48,265 nt of DNA. It comes from Phytomonas francai. Taxonomy: Eukaryota; Euglenozoa; Kinetoplastea; Trypanosomatida; Trypanosomatidae. A program made the translations under genes and the position numbers. Below, piece after piece: positions 1 through 9,700 of the stretch. Position 1 is the stretch's first letter; the number at the start of each line of letters is the position of its first letter. The DNA lies in contig MJCC01000006.1 in NCBI GenBank assembly GCA_001766655.1, forward strand, positions 806,944-855,208, read 5' to 3'. Below the pieces are notes generated by a model, which worked only from the letters and a program-made list of their open reading frames with translations, was not told the origin of the DNA and ran no database searches.

Positions 1-162
1 CGGGCCCGTAAGGAGCGCGAAAGGGCCGAGCGCAAGGCCAGGGAGGCGGCCGCAGCAGCTGGAGCTAGCGGGGTAGTTGAGAAGGAAGAGGAGCGCCGAA
101 GGGAGACGGAGGAAGAGCGTCGGGCCCGTAAGGAGCGCGAAAGGGCCGAGCGCAAGGCCAGG
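1..162 (+). repeat. Direct repeat, 120-base period, within WDR60-like CDS
   Basis: Bases 1-42 and 121-162 are identical and in frame, encoding RARKERERAERKAR in both copies. Because the first copy starts at the window edge, the array may extend further left. The intervening 78 bases encode Ala-rich and Glu/Arg-rich sequence. Confidence 0.85.
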
Positions 163-2373
163 AGGGCGGTTGCCAACAATGAAGGGGATCCTAATCTAGA
201 TTATCGTAGCTCTGGAAAAGAATTAGCCCTGGCTACCTCTACCGCAAACTTCAATTCGAATGTAAAGCCATCCAGTGCGGTAGATATGCTCGTAGCTGCC
301 ATTGAGGAAGAGAATCGTGAAGCCTTCCTTCTCAGAGAAGCGCAGTCAAAAAAAGTCGAAGGTGCAGAAATGTCTCTGAACGAGGAAAATGTAGAGAATG
401 GACTATTAGGAGAGTCGAACGATGTAAATAATTCGCGTGTAGGTAGACATATCAGCAATCATGGGGAGGGAAGAAAACAAAAGAGGCTTGGAGGCAGTGT
501 ATCAAATACCTTTTCGGCAACGGATCCCATCGGGAGTGATGACTCAGCTATAATGCAGGACTTGAGGAGACAGGGATATCGTGGCCAATTTCAGAAGGAT
601 TTAGCGCGCGCGACGATTCTTCGACGTCTAGTGGATCTTGACGACGCAGCCGTGGTCTTGTTCGACGCGGCACCTCAATCCGAGTACGAACTTTACATTC
701 GCAGCTTTAGCGAGAGCGGCAAGCGGCAAATGTTGGTACAGGCTCCGGCAGAGGAGGATTTCATAGACGCTGAGGTACAAATTGATCGCGCGCACTGGAA
801 GCGAAAAGCGATGCAGGTGCCCGATGATCTGTTTCTTCACTCCAAACAGTCTATGGAGGGATACGACGCAGAAGATGATAAAGGCGAGGTTGAACATACA
901 AAAGACGCTCTTATGGAGCTGTTGACCCCGTCTGTAGATCCTAATATACTGGGCAATTACATCCACCGCGTGCTCCCCGTCATGTGTTCCGTCTTGGACT
1001 CTCAGTCCTTTGGGCAAAAGAGCGATACTGCAGGGATAGGGGGGATCAACAAGGACGTTAGTGCAGCCTCTCCTTTGGCTTCGCTTTCTTATACTTGCAC
1101 TACTTATAGCTTTTCCTTAATTAGCACACGTCCGTTGCAGAAGGTTCACTTTAGTTATCTACCTTCGCATTGCGTAGCGGCACTCTACGGTAAGGTAGAG
1201 AAAGAGGTTTGCCCGACTGAACTTGATCGATACCCTTCCGTAATTCTCCTCTGGAGCATATTCGACAACACTGAGCCGGAGCGGATTCTTGTGAGCTATT
1301 CCATCTTGTCCTGCTTCTGTTTTAGCCCCAGCCGACCGGAATTGGTCTACGGTGGCTCTGAGAACGGCAGTGTTTGTGTGTGGGACTTGCGTGAGCCAGA
1401 CCATCATCATTTGTATGAAGGACGCTACCAGAGGCTGGTGTTCCGTCTACCCTCCTACTCCTCGAGCTGGCATACTGATCAACACCGCTCGCCGGTGCAG
1501 CAGATGTGCGTTGTTGGCTACAACAGCACCTTTGGGGTAAAGCGCGAGGGGGGCGAGCAGCTCGCCTCGCTTGACAGCAGTGGTGAGGTGAAGTTCTGGG
1601 CCGTTGGTGATAAGGACACTCGCTCGAGAACAACCATCAACCAGAACGAGCACGGCGTGCACATTTTTTCAACCGCCAAGCTTTCATTGGTTGGGTCGTC
1701 TTCGCAGGGCGGTTACAACGAGGCGGATTCGACTACCAACTTCTCCCCACCGGCGTCATCCTTTCTGCTGTCTGCCTACTCCGGGTGCGTATGGGGAGCA
1801 AGGGCATTGGATTTCACACCTACCGACGCCTCACGCTATGTTGTGGCGATGCCGAAGGGTATTGTGCACTGCAGCCGGTACGGTGGCGTCACGGTCCCGT
1901 CCCTTTACGGCCCTTCTTCCCACCACTTTGGCCAACCCACCACGGTGCCGTGTTGTGTGCAATACAACATCTTGGATAGTCGATTTCTCGAGGCAGGCTA
2001 CGAGGACGGCACCGTGCGCCTGTTTTTGCATGATCAGAAGAGTCCTAAGCTAACGGTCGTTTTGGCGGAGGTTCCTGTCATCGAGCTGCGCTGCTCCAGT
2101 GCTGCGCGCTGGATCACGTTCGTCTTGGATGAAGCCGGTACGCTACACGTGCTGAACCACGCACGCAAAAATCGGGAAGAGCCCCAGTCCTCGTTTCCCC
2201 TTTCACAGGCCGACACTGGGCGATGCGTTTGCATGGACACCCCTGCGGAGGTAAGGTCTTCGGAAAAGCAGCTACTGGCGCTTGGATTCGAAAAAGGCAT
2301 GGTTCAAGTGTACTGCATTAACATGGCGAACCTTCAGCTCCCCCCTGCGGAGCTCGATGAATCTTGGCTCTAA
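1..2373 (+). CDS. WDR60: WDR60-like dynein-2 intermediate chain (partial, 5' end missing)
   Basis: The reading frame is open from base 1, so the N terminus lies outside the window; the ATG at 286 is internal. Codons 1-60 encode a highly charged Arg/Glu/Lys/Ala region in which a 42-base unit recurs exactly after 120 bases (1-42 and 121-162). A low-complexity linker follows, then a C-terminal WD40 beta-propeller. The clearest WD blade holds GSVCVWDLREP near 1370-1400, preceded by an ILVSYSILSCFCFSPSRPELVYGG-type stretch. This pairing of a charged N terminus with that blade matches WDR60/DYNC2I1 (FAP163), the intermediate chain of the retrograde intraflagellar transport dynein. Expected place: flagellar base and axoneme. 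Another axonemal or cytoplasmic dynein intermediate chain is the main alternative. The stop is TAA at 2371-2373. Confidence 0.75.
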   Translation, partial: RARKERERAERKAREAAAAAGASGVVEKEEERRRETEEERRARKERERAERKARRAVANNEGDPNLDYRSSGKELALATSTANFNSNVKPSSAVDMLVAAIEEENREAFLLREAQSKKVEGAEMSLNEENVENGLLGESNDVNNSRVGRHISNHGEGRKQKRLGGSVSNTFSATDPIGSDDSAIMQDLRRQGYRGQFQKDLARATILRRLVDLDDAAVVLFDAAPQSEYELYIRSFSESGKRQMLVQAPAEEDFIDAEVQIDRAHWKRKAMQVPDDLFLHSKQSMEGYDAEDDKGEVEHTKDALMELLTPSVDPNILGNYIHRVLPVMCSVLDSQSFGQKSDTAGIGGINKDVSAASPLASLSYTCTTYSFSLISTRPLQKVHFSYLPSHCVAALYGKVEKEVCPTELDRYPSVILLWSIFDNTEPERILVSYSILSCFCFSPSRPELVYGGSENGSVCVWDLREPDHHHLYEGRYQRLVFRLPSYSSSWHTDQHRSPVQQMCVVGYNSTFGVKREGGEQLASLDSSGEVKFWAVGDKDTRSRTTINQNEHGVHIFSTAKLSLVGSSSQGGYNEADSTTNFSPPASSFLLSAYSGCVWGARALDFTPTDASRYVVAMPKGIVHCSRYGGVTVPSLYGPSSHHFGQPTTVPCCVQYNILDSRFLEAGYEDGTVRLFLHDQKSPKLTVVLAEVPVIELRCSSAARWITFVLDEAGTLHVLNHARKNREEPQSSFPLSQADTGRCVCMDTPAEVRSSEKQLLALGFEKGMVQVYCINMANLQLPPAELDESWL

Positions 2374-2823
2374 TGGGTGTCAAAACATCACAGTATTGAT
2401 GTGCTTCTTTTTAAACAAATGACTGCTCGATTTCGCGTACATAGGTTGGTTGTCGGTTCTGTAAATTTTTATTTATTTATTTTGCTTAGCGCATTACATA
2501 AGGTTCCAAGGAGGAGGCTTCTCCAGTTTTTTTTTTTCTGAAGTGATTTTTCCGTATTTCTGTATGTTAACGGGATGGCAATACCCGATTCAAGATGTTT
2601 CAGCGTTATTTGCCGATGCACAGCAGTTAGTTCATTATTTATTATTACCAAATATCATAAACACTTTTTAAGTAACTATCAAAAAACTATTTGTATGCTT
2701 TCCAAATCCGTTGCCATTTGTAGCAAGATTGATCTGATTCATATGGGATCTTCTACTGCTATTATTCTTGCTCCTTCTTTCACTTCAATGCAGACTTTCT
2801 CAAGCACCGCACTCCTACAGATA
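2374..2823 (+). other. Intergenic spacer with pyrimidine tracts and short upstream ORF
   Basis: AT-rich spacer. A T-tract at 2527-2537 is followed by AG at 2542-2543, and a longer pyrimidine tract at about 2750-2788 ends in CAG at 2791-2793. A short ORF starts at ATG 2564 (MLTGWQYPIQDV..., about 34 codons) in a different frame from the downstream gene. It would be a uORF only if the first acceptor is used. Confidence 0.6.
2750..2793 (+). promoter_or_regulatory. Probable spliced-leader acceptor for TIKI-like gene
   Basis: A pyrimidine-rich stretch ends in CAG at 2791-2793, 31 bases before the ATG at 2824. The position supports that ATG over the more upstream in-frame ATG at 2575. Confidence 0.5.
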
Positions 2824-3918
2824 ATGGCACCTAACCGCTTGACCTGCTACGTGCGGGTGTTTGTTGAAGCGTCTATTCGAAGGGCCCAGCGACACCGTTT
2901 TCACTCCCTGCAATTCTCATGTCCTACAATGGAACTGACTGCCATGCGGTACCAAAGCACCGGTTTAAAAATGCGTGATGCACAATCTTCATCCGATTTC
3001 GCTACTTCCGCGTTTCCCTCCCCCCCCGCAGACGCCCCAGGGTCCTGCGCCAGTGCCGACTCCTCCTCCTCCTCCTCCTCCTCTTCTCCAACCCGAAGCG
3101 GCGAAGAGGCCTTTTCCTACAGACCGCGCTGGCGCTACATGGCGCCATTCCGCAGCAAGCGCCTAACGGACTTTATCTTCTGCCGGGATGACTGTGCCGT
3201 GAGCATCGCGCACACCTACCAGTGTGACGGCGCCCTGGTCACGCTCATCCCCCTCCGCCACCTCGCCCACCCCCTCTTCTTCAAGCAGGTCGACGACTTG
3301 TGCTGCCAGCACGAGTCCGTGCTGATGGAGGGCCGCACGCCAGTGACGGGCGCGCCCCACAGCACGATGGTGCCGCCGCGGGAGCGCCCCCAACAGGTGC
3401 GCCCGCCCGAGCACGAGGACGATGAGGGTTGGGAGCCGCGGGAGATGGAGAGTTTCTTCCAGCCCTTCTCCTGGGGGGTAAAGGACTCGCCAAACCACAC
3501 TGTAATTCACGCGGCCGACAAGTACGACTACGAGAGGCTCCCCTGGTGGTGCTCCGTCCGCTTTAACGCCCCTGTGTTGGGCAGTTTTGAGCGCGAAAAG
3601 CACTGCCTTAACCTGATCCACCCTCTGCGGCGCAGCGGTTATAAGACATTTGCCATACCTTGGGGGGCTGCGCACATGCCTATCTTTCATGAGATGCTTC
3701 TGGATAACGGTTTTGAGCCTATTGGGATGTGCTCATTGCTTTTGCTCAATCGATTGGACGGTGACATCAGCGAGGGTGAGTTTGGGAAGCTAAAGGCCTG
3801 GCAACGGCGGCAAGAGAGGCGAGTAACCTACCTGCAAGGGCTTGCACTGCTAGCCGTGCTGTACGCCTTGTATTCTTTAACTTCAATCGAGTACACATCC
3901 GGACCACGTAACGAATAG
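2824..3918 (+). CDS. TIKI/TraB-like superfamily protein, putative mitochondrial, C-terminal membrane segment
   Basis: The product is 364 residues from ATG 2824. The frame is also open from an ATG at 2575, but that lies before the better splice acceptor. The N terminus (MAPNRLTCYVRVFVEASIRR) is basic and lacks acidic residues until position 15, like a mitochondrial presequence. A Ser run encoded by TCC repeats lies near 3061-3088. Two motifs recall the TIKI/TraB/GumN fold: LIPLRHLAHP at residues 141-150 with a Glu-Gly pair at 169-170, and GAAHMP at 281-286. In that superfamily paired GxxH motifs and a Glu bind metal in a membrane-linked peptidase; here the first Gly is replaced by Pro. A hydrophobic segment near residues 335-355 precedes a short tail, suggesting a membrane anchor. 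The assignment rests on motif recognition only, and the substrate is unknown. Confidence 0.6.
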   Translation: MAPNRLTCYVRVFVEASIRRAQRHRFHSLQFSCPTMELTAMRYQSTGLKMRDAQSSSDFATSAFPSPPADAPGSCASADSSSSSSSSSPTRSGEEAFSYRPRWRYMAPFRSKRLTDFIFCRDDCAVSIAHTYQCDGALVTLIPLRHLAHPLFFKQVDDLCCQHESVLMEGRTPVTGAPHSTMVPPRERPQQVRPPEHEDDEGWEPREMESFFQPFSWGVKDSPNHTVIHAADKYDYERLPWWCSVRFNAPVLGSFEREKHCLNLIHPLRRSGYKTFAIPWGAAHMPIFHEMLLDNGFEPIGMCSLLLLNRLDGDISEGEFGKLKAWQRRQERRVTYLQGLALLAVLYALYSLTSIEYTSGPRNE

Positions 3919-4465
3919 CGGGAAGCAGCAACACTTCGTGGTTGTTCGCTATATTGTATTGTCTTGATGGATCCGCCGAAGGAAGCTGCTCTCTTTGAAT
4001 TACCTAGCGTTTTATGACTGTGGCTGAAGTTTGAATAAGCGAAAAGGACGAAGACGTAACCATTATGTTGTTTATCTCCAACTTTGGTATTGGTGAAATA
4101 CCTATGAAGGCTATTGTATGCCAGTGTCGAGGGTTTCTGCCACTATTTCGGTGACATTTACCTTTTCTTCCAAATAACATTGAATTGGATTGAGTGATAA
4201 TGGATCCAGACATTTTCTTCGGATTTGCATTTCATTCTATCCGTTATTGGTTTCATTTGATTTCTTTTTTTACCACCGTTAAAAGAACATTCGTTTGATC
4301 AAAAAAAGAAACAATTGTGTCGCCACAGCTAATCAGGCGTCCGCTTCTTCTTTTGCGTCTGAAATAGACGAGGCGGTAGTAACATTATTTACTGTAGAAA
4401 TTAGGAATACCACTATTTTAATTTAATAACATAGCTTGAAGTACGTGAAAACTCGGTATTTATCA

Positions 4466-4496
<31 letters not shown>

Positions 4497-4530
4497 CCCA
4501 TCTCAATCGCTAAAGGGGAGATATTTCATC
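3919..4530 (+). other. Intergenic spacer
   Basis: AT-rich spacer between the TIKI-like and NDUFS1-like genes. I see no supported gene. It contains an ATT microsatellite just upstream of the next gene and a C/T-rich stretch (4496-4512) that can serve as the trans-splicing tract. Confidence 0.6.
4466..4495 (+). repeat. (ATT)n microsatellite
   Basis: About ten tandem ATT units, ending some 35 bases before the start codon of the NDUFS1-like gene. Confidence 0.9.
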
Positions 4531-5403
4531 ATGCAGCGGTTCCAAAGGCTCACTTTCAACTGCCTTGCTGCGGCAAGCTGGTTCAATTTGCGGATGTCGC
4601 GGCGTTTTTTCAAGAGCGATATGCCGTATAATATGGATATGGCAAATACTGCGCATGGCAGCACGCATTTACGCGACGCAGCAATTCAGTCTGCCGCGGA
4701 GGAGGTTGCTGCGGGACAGTATGCCGAGAATAAACCGCGCGCGATTATGTTTGTCAACAAGCGGCCTGTGGAGATTATTCCCCAAGAGGAGAACCTGCTT
4801 GAGGTGCTGGAGCGGGAGGGTATTCGTGTTCCCAAGTTTTGCTATCACCCTCTGTTGTCAGTTGCGGGTAATTGCCGTATGTGCATGGTGCAGGTAGACG
4901 GCACGCAGAACTTAGTCGTGGCGTGTTCCACTGTAGTGCTACCCGGTATGTCTATCATCACGGACAGCCGCCTCGTGCGTGACGCTCGCGAGGGGAACGT
5001 GGAGCTAATCCTAATCAACCACCCCAATGACTGCCCCATCTGCGAGCAGGCTACCAACTGCGACCTTCAAAATGTAACCATGAACTACGGCACAAGTATT
5101 CCGCGATACCGAGATGACAAAAAGGCCGTAGAGGACTTCTACTTTGACCCACAAACGCGTGTCGTACTGAATCGTTGCATCCACTGCACTCGTTGTATTC
5201 GTTTTCTAAACGAGCATGCCCAGGACTTTAACCTTGGACAAATTGGTCGTGGCGGTCTCAGTGAGATTTCTACTTTTTTGGATGAGTTGGAAGTGAAGAC
5301 GGATCACAACATGCCAGTCTCGCAGTTGTGCCCGGTAGGCAGCCTATACATGGGTGATGCAGATGAAAATAATGACATCGCACAGGAGCTAGAAGAGGCT
5401 TAG
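4531..5403 (+). CDS. NDUFS1: Complex I 75-kDa Fe-S subunit (NDUFS1/NuoG-like), short form
   Basis: The product is 290 residues. A basic N terminus (MQRFQRLTFNCLAAASWF) suggests mitochondrial import. The ferredoxin-like domain carries a [2Fe-2S] set at Cys104, Cys115, Cys118 and Cys132. The His-Cys [4Fe-4S] set is His164, Cys168, Cys171 and Cys177 (HPNDCPICEQATNC), and a further [4Fe-4S] set is Cys216, Cys219, Cys222 (CIHCTRC) and Cys267 (CPVG). These are the N1b, N5 and N4 centres of NuoG, which pass electrons from the flavin towards ubiquinone. The protein stops about 23 residues after the last Cys, so the large molybdopterin-oxidoreductase-like domain of bacterial and animal subunits (usually about 700 residues in all) is absent. 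No frameshift is visible. From memory, short forms occur in other trypanosomatids. Confidence 0.85.
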   Translation: MQRFQRLTFNCLAAASWFNLRMSRRFFKSDMPYNMDMANTAHGSTHLRDAAIQSAAEEVAAGQYAENKPRAIMFVNKRPVEIIPQEENLLEVLEREGIRVPKFCYHPLLSVAGNCRMCMVQVDGTQNLVVACSTVVLPGMSIITDSRLVRDAREGNVELILINHPNDCPICEQATNCDLQNVTMNYGTSIPRYRDDKKAVEDFYFDPQTRVVLNRCIHCTRCIRFLNEHAQDFNLGQIGRGGLSEISTFLDELEVKTDHNMPVSQLCPVGSLYMGDADENNDIAQELEEA

Positions 5404-5888
5404 AGAAAGGGGGCCACTTGCAATTGTACTGCGAGGATTGTAGCGCAATATTAAATTTTGAGAAGTAGAAAATAAAAATATTCACATAGGCATGCATTAT
5501 ATAGTATACTTTTTTCTTTCTCCTTATTAATACCACTTACAATTTCTGTATAGCACTTTCTTCGCTGCATTTGGCCAGTACACAAATACAATATGAACAA
5601 AAGGTAAAACCGAGACCAATTGAACAACAACGAAAAGGGTTATACCGTATTTATCTTTTGGAAAAAATATATAAGATATTTATGCTCTTTTACCTTGAAG
5701 TATTGGTTAAAAAGCAATCAATCATTTTTCGTTTCTTTTCTTTTACCTTTTAAAAAAAGATGTAACTAGATCGAAATCAAGGTGTTCTGAAGTATATTCA
5801 GGAGAGACTTATCACATTGCCTTGCACATAGCACTCCTCCTGTTTTTAGTAATTTTTTAAATCTCGCGGTCAACGCGCGCTCCAGAAA
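5404..5888 (+). other. Intergenic spacer
   Basis: AT-rich spacer with several T-tracts. The longest ORF here (5571-5753) has UTR-like composition and is rejected. It ends in a C/T tract and AG upstream of DPH4. Confidence 0.6.
5831..5849 (+). promoter_or_regulatory. Probable spliced-leader acceptor for DPH4
   Basis: A short pyrimidine tract, CTCCTCCTGTTTTTAG at its core, ends in AG at 5848-5849, 39 bases before the ATG at 5889. Confidence 0.45.
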
Positions 5889-6458
5889 ATGACAAGTTTG
5901 TGGCCATACGACAGCTGTACCCCTTACGATATTCTTGGGGTTTCCCCATCCGCTGGTGTTGCTGAAATCCGACAAAGTTTCAAGAGGATGGCTCTGCAGA
6001 CGCATCCAGACAAACGTATTGTTCGGTGGAATAGTGACATAGCAAACGGGCAGAGTCAAAAAGATCGGGCAGATACCATGACATCCTCAGGAACTCCTTT
6101 TTATCTAGTGAAGGAGGCTGTTGAGGTGTTACTAGATCCTTTTCTACGCCACCAGTATGATCAACTGCAGTGCCAGACTATGCTACGCTCCGTGGGTGCC
6201 TCCAGTGAAACGTGTAACCTCTCCGAGGACTTTATTTGGGTATCTTCTTTGGGCGGTTCTTCCTTTGGAGGGGGGTGGGCCGATATTTACCAGCGTGAAT
6301 GCCGCTGTGGTGGCACCTATGAGATCACTCGACTTAGGTTTGGATCTGTACGGACAGATGGGGCAGTGGAATCAAATGAAAGTGATTTTGGTAGGAGAAC
6401 CACGTACTGTGAGTGCGACACCTGCTCACTGGTTGTGGAAGTTGTTTTCGATTATTGA
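5889..6458 (+). CDS. DPH4: Diphthamide biosynthesis protein 4, J-domain/CSL zinc-finger protein
   Basis: The product is 189 residues. The N-terminal J-domain starts at CTPYDILGVSP and holds HPD at residues 39-41, the Hsp70-activating motif. The C terminus carries a CSL-type zinc finger: Cys138-x-Cys140 (CRCGGTYEI) and Cys176-x2-Cys179 (CDTC). This order and size match DPH4/DNAJC24, which with the DPH3-type CSL partner supports the electron-dependent first step of diphthamide synthesis on translation elongation factor 2 in the cytosol. An unusually long loop rich in Ser, Gly and Trp separates the two domains. The ATG at 5889 is the first after the splice acceptor and gives the complete J-domain. 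A plain J-protein is unlikely because both zinc-ligand pairs are present. Confidence 0.85.
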   Translation: MTSLWPYDSCTPYDILGVSPSAGVAEIRQSFKRMALQTHPDKRIVRWNSDIANGQSQKDRADTMTSSGTPFYLVKEAVEVLLDPFLRHQYDQLQCQTMLRSVGASSETCNLSEDFIWVSSLGGSSFGGGWADIYQRECRCGGTYEITRLRFGSVRTDGAVESNESDFGRRTTYCECDTCSLVVEVVFDY

Positions 6459-6784
6459 GTTCAAGTTGCAGCTAACTCAAATTAAACAGGGCAAGACAAC
6501 ATCCCCCCCCCCCCCCTTTCCAAAAAACAATAATCTCAACTTTATCCGATGACACTTTTCCTAGACTAAAGGAGGATGTGATAAGGTAAGCTAACTTTAA
6601 TCCGCGTAAAGGACTATCCAGCTGCTTGAAATCAGCAAGGGGGGAAGCCCCTCTTGTTTTCAAATGTTCTTGGGCCACGATCCTTCTGTATTCTCCCGTA
6701 AAATTCAATTCACCTGCGATCAATCCATAATTTGGTTCCCTTCTTATTTTCTCTGTACAATAGGTTCGAACTCGATCATGTATT
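6459..6784 (+). other. Intergenic spacer with C-tract
   Basis: Spacer with a homopolymeric C-tract near 6502-6516 followed by TTT and an A-rich run. Nothing gene-like is seen. The C/T tract could direct trans-splicing of the downstream 1051-codon gene. Confidence 0.55.
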
Positions 6785-9700
6785 ATGAACTTTGTCCTCC
6801 TATTCAAGGCTGCTAAGCCGATGTATCGGTGTGCAATCTTGATGTACATCTCGTCGTCGCTGTCGATGACAGAAGTTCAGCCATTCCAAAATTATAGCAA
6901 TTTTCCCATTAAAAAGCGCGTGTCTGCATCACTGGTGTCCGTGCCCAAAACTGTTTATTGCTTGCGTCGCTCTCGCATCTTGACACCAGAGTGGCAGTCT
7001 GGGTGTGCAGCCAACGCTTCCTATCGTCCTTTTTGTAGGGGGGTAGGGTCTATCGCTCACGTCCAAGAGGAGAGGGAAGACTCCAATGCGGTGCATGATG
7101 TTGCTAGCGAACGAGGCAATCAAGCATCCTGCCGTGGTGAGTCAAACTGTGCTGAGGACAGCCACCAAAAGGAGGAGGAAGAGGAGGAGGAGAATCAGGA
7201 TGCCGCCATGGCAGCCTATGAGGAATTTCTTCTTAGCATGAGTGAGGGGTCTTCAGCGCTATGTGACTCGGCCTTAACGCCAAGCACAGTGACGGAACCA
7301 GTGGAAGCCGGAGTAGGGAAGGTAACGGTCACAAAGGCCGTGGAGACGATTATCAGTGAGGCCGAAACATTGCTGCCGGAGGATGGTCGATCCATGCGTC
7401 TAACAGACCTCACACCGCTGTTGGATGTGGAGGCTATCAATGATCTCTCTGGGGGGGGCTCTGTTCTTTCCTTTTTTCAGAGTTTTCCTGACATTTTCAC
7501 CCTGACCGCTTCAGATGCCAAGGAGATATCTGGTGGTAGTCTTGGTGTTAGCCGTGCACGGCGGTGGTACGTGGGTCGTTCAAAGCCAATAAAGAGTTCG
7601 CTAGGGACCACACTACCTGCTGATAGCAGTAGTTGCACCCTTGCCATGAAACCGGGAGATCTTGTTGATTTGTACGCTGAAGAAGAACTGCGCGCGCTGA
7701 CTCAGTCCACTTCGTCTGCGGGAGCCAGTGCCTACAAGAGGGGGCAACTCAGTACTTCTACCGCATCGAGCAGACTTTCAAAGTGCGGGCAGCGGCGTGC
7801 TCTGCGGCCTGTGAGTGATACTGCGGGTAGGCATGCATCCATATCAACACTGGACTGGTACTTGTTATCGGCAGCACTTCCGTCTAGACCGCTACCTGTG
7901 CCGCAGGTCATGCAGGAAATAGCGCCAGAGGAATTTTCACGGCAGGTAAGATTGAGTGGGAAGGGCCTTATACGTCTTTTTCATGAACAGTACGAAGTTG
8001 CGAAACATCACGTGATGCTTTCCGCTGAAAATAGCCTCATCGCACGTGCAGGGGAGTTGTCCGACGCCCTGGCGTGGGCCCCGGATGTTGCTACCACGCA
8101 GCTTGCACAAGATAGCGACCCAGACGAGAGTTCCTGTGACGGCGATTTTATCCTGGATGAGGAAGAGGAAGTTTTGGTTAATGACTCATTCGTCGAAGAT
8201 GACGCGGATGTAGCCACCGAGATGGGACAAGATGGCGTGGCATGGGGAACTACCGCAGTGCATTGGCCGAGCGTGTTCTATGGCGGCTTGTCGACGCCCC
8301 GTAAAAAGTCTCCATCTACCTCACGTACCGGTGTGTCAATGAAAACCAAGAAACCTACACAATCCCCTAAGGTTCCTGCGATTCGACCGTCAACACCTGC
8401 AGGTACTTCGACTGAAAGCACCAGTTTAGTTTCTAAACTTGACAAGACACACACAGGATCACCGGAGAAGAAGCGCACCGCCGTCCAACGCGGCAGCAGT
8501 GAAGGCTGTCGCCCAAGTCGACAGGAGCTGCAGGAGGCTCATACCGAACTAGCTATCCAGCGCGGCTGGCGGACTCCTCTAGAGATGTTGGACTTCTTCG
8601 TTGAGTGCATTCCGACCTTCTTCGTCCCTGTGCCGGAGCTTGTGCCAACAGATTCTCTTGCAAAGATATTAGGCCCGAGGAACACCATATCACACGTTGT
8701 GAAGGTGTACTCATACTTCTTCGAACACGATAAAGACAAAAATCATGCTCGTCTGGCACCAACACTGCAGCACCCACGCATGGGGGAGGCCAACATTCAC
8801 TACAACAGATGGGATCCACTGTCTCTAACCGGAGCTCACGACACTGCGTGTAAGTCAACATCGAAGCGACTCACTCGACCTTGCGGCTTAACCTTGCAGA
8901 GCACTGCTGCGACAAGTTCCTTTCCTATTCTAAAGCCAATCATTCGAAGCGTCCGAAGCGATCTGAATCAGAGCTCTTCAATGGTAAAGAATAAGCCTAT
9001 TGCCAATACTACTCAAGAGAGTACAACGAATTTGTCGTTGGCACTGCACAGAGCATCTCGATCTTCAATTTTCTCAGCAGTTGAGTCTACTGACCATTCT
9101 CAGCCACTACACACACTGTTGAGAATGATTTGTAAAGTTCCCTATGAGAAGTTTGTATCCCTTGCTGAAGCAGCAGAGCAAGCTGAAATCACTTTTGCAG
9201 AGCTAGAGGCAGAGATTTTGGCTGATAAAGATATTTCTGCTAATTCTAGAGCTCATCAGCACTTATTTCTCACAGTTTCATTGCCTGAACACGATGGAGG
9301 GATGATGGTGCGCTTGCGTCCATACTGGTTGGCCCCCAATAGCTTGGGTGAGCTGGGTGTTGAGGACTTGCCGGTCGAAGTGTCAGAGACATTGCGCCCA
9401 ACGTGGACGCCAATTCCTAAGCTTTTGTCAAAATTTTCTGAAGATAGCCGTGCTCAGCTAATGCAGCTTGCAAGAAACTACCAAATAAACAGTGGGGACA
9501 TCAATTGTGGTGGGAATGATGATGGAGACAACTCGCAGCTGATTGTAAGAAGCCTGCGCCTTGCTGGTCACTGCTGCTGGGTCGATGCAGATGGCAAGAA
9601 GGTAAGGCGCTACACTACCAACGCCGATCTAGATGATTTTGCTCATATTAGTATTCATCTCTTGAGGCATTTTGCCTCCACTGTTTTCGAGCCTGTAGAT

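Noticed and set aside
2575..2823. 83-codon N-terminal extension of the TIKI-like ORF
   Set aside because: It lies before the best splice acceptor and reads as spacer (Phe/Ile/Ser-rich); the later ATG gives a presequence-like N terminus.
6762..6778. B-box-like GGTTCGAACTC suggesting a tRNA
   Set aside because: No A box or cloverleaf can be folded around it.
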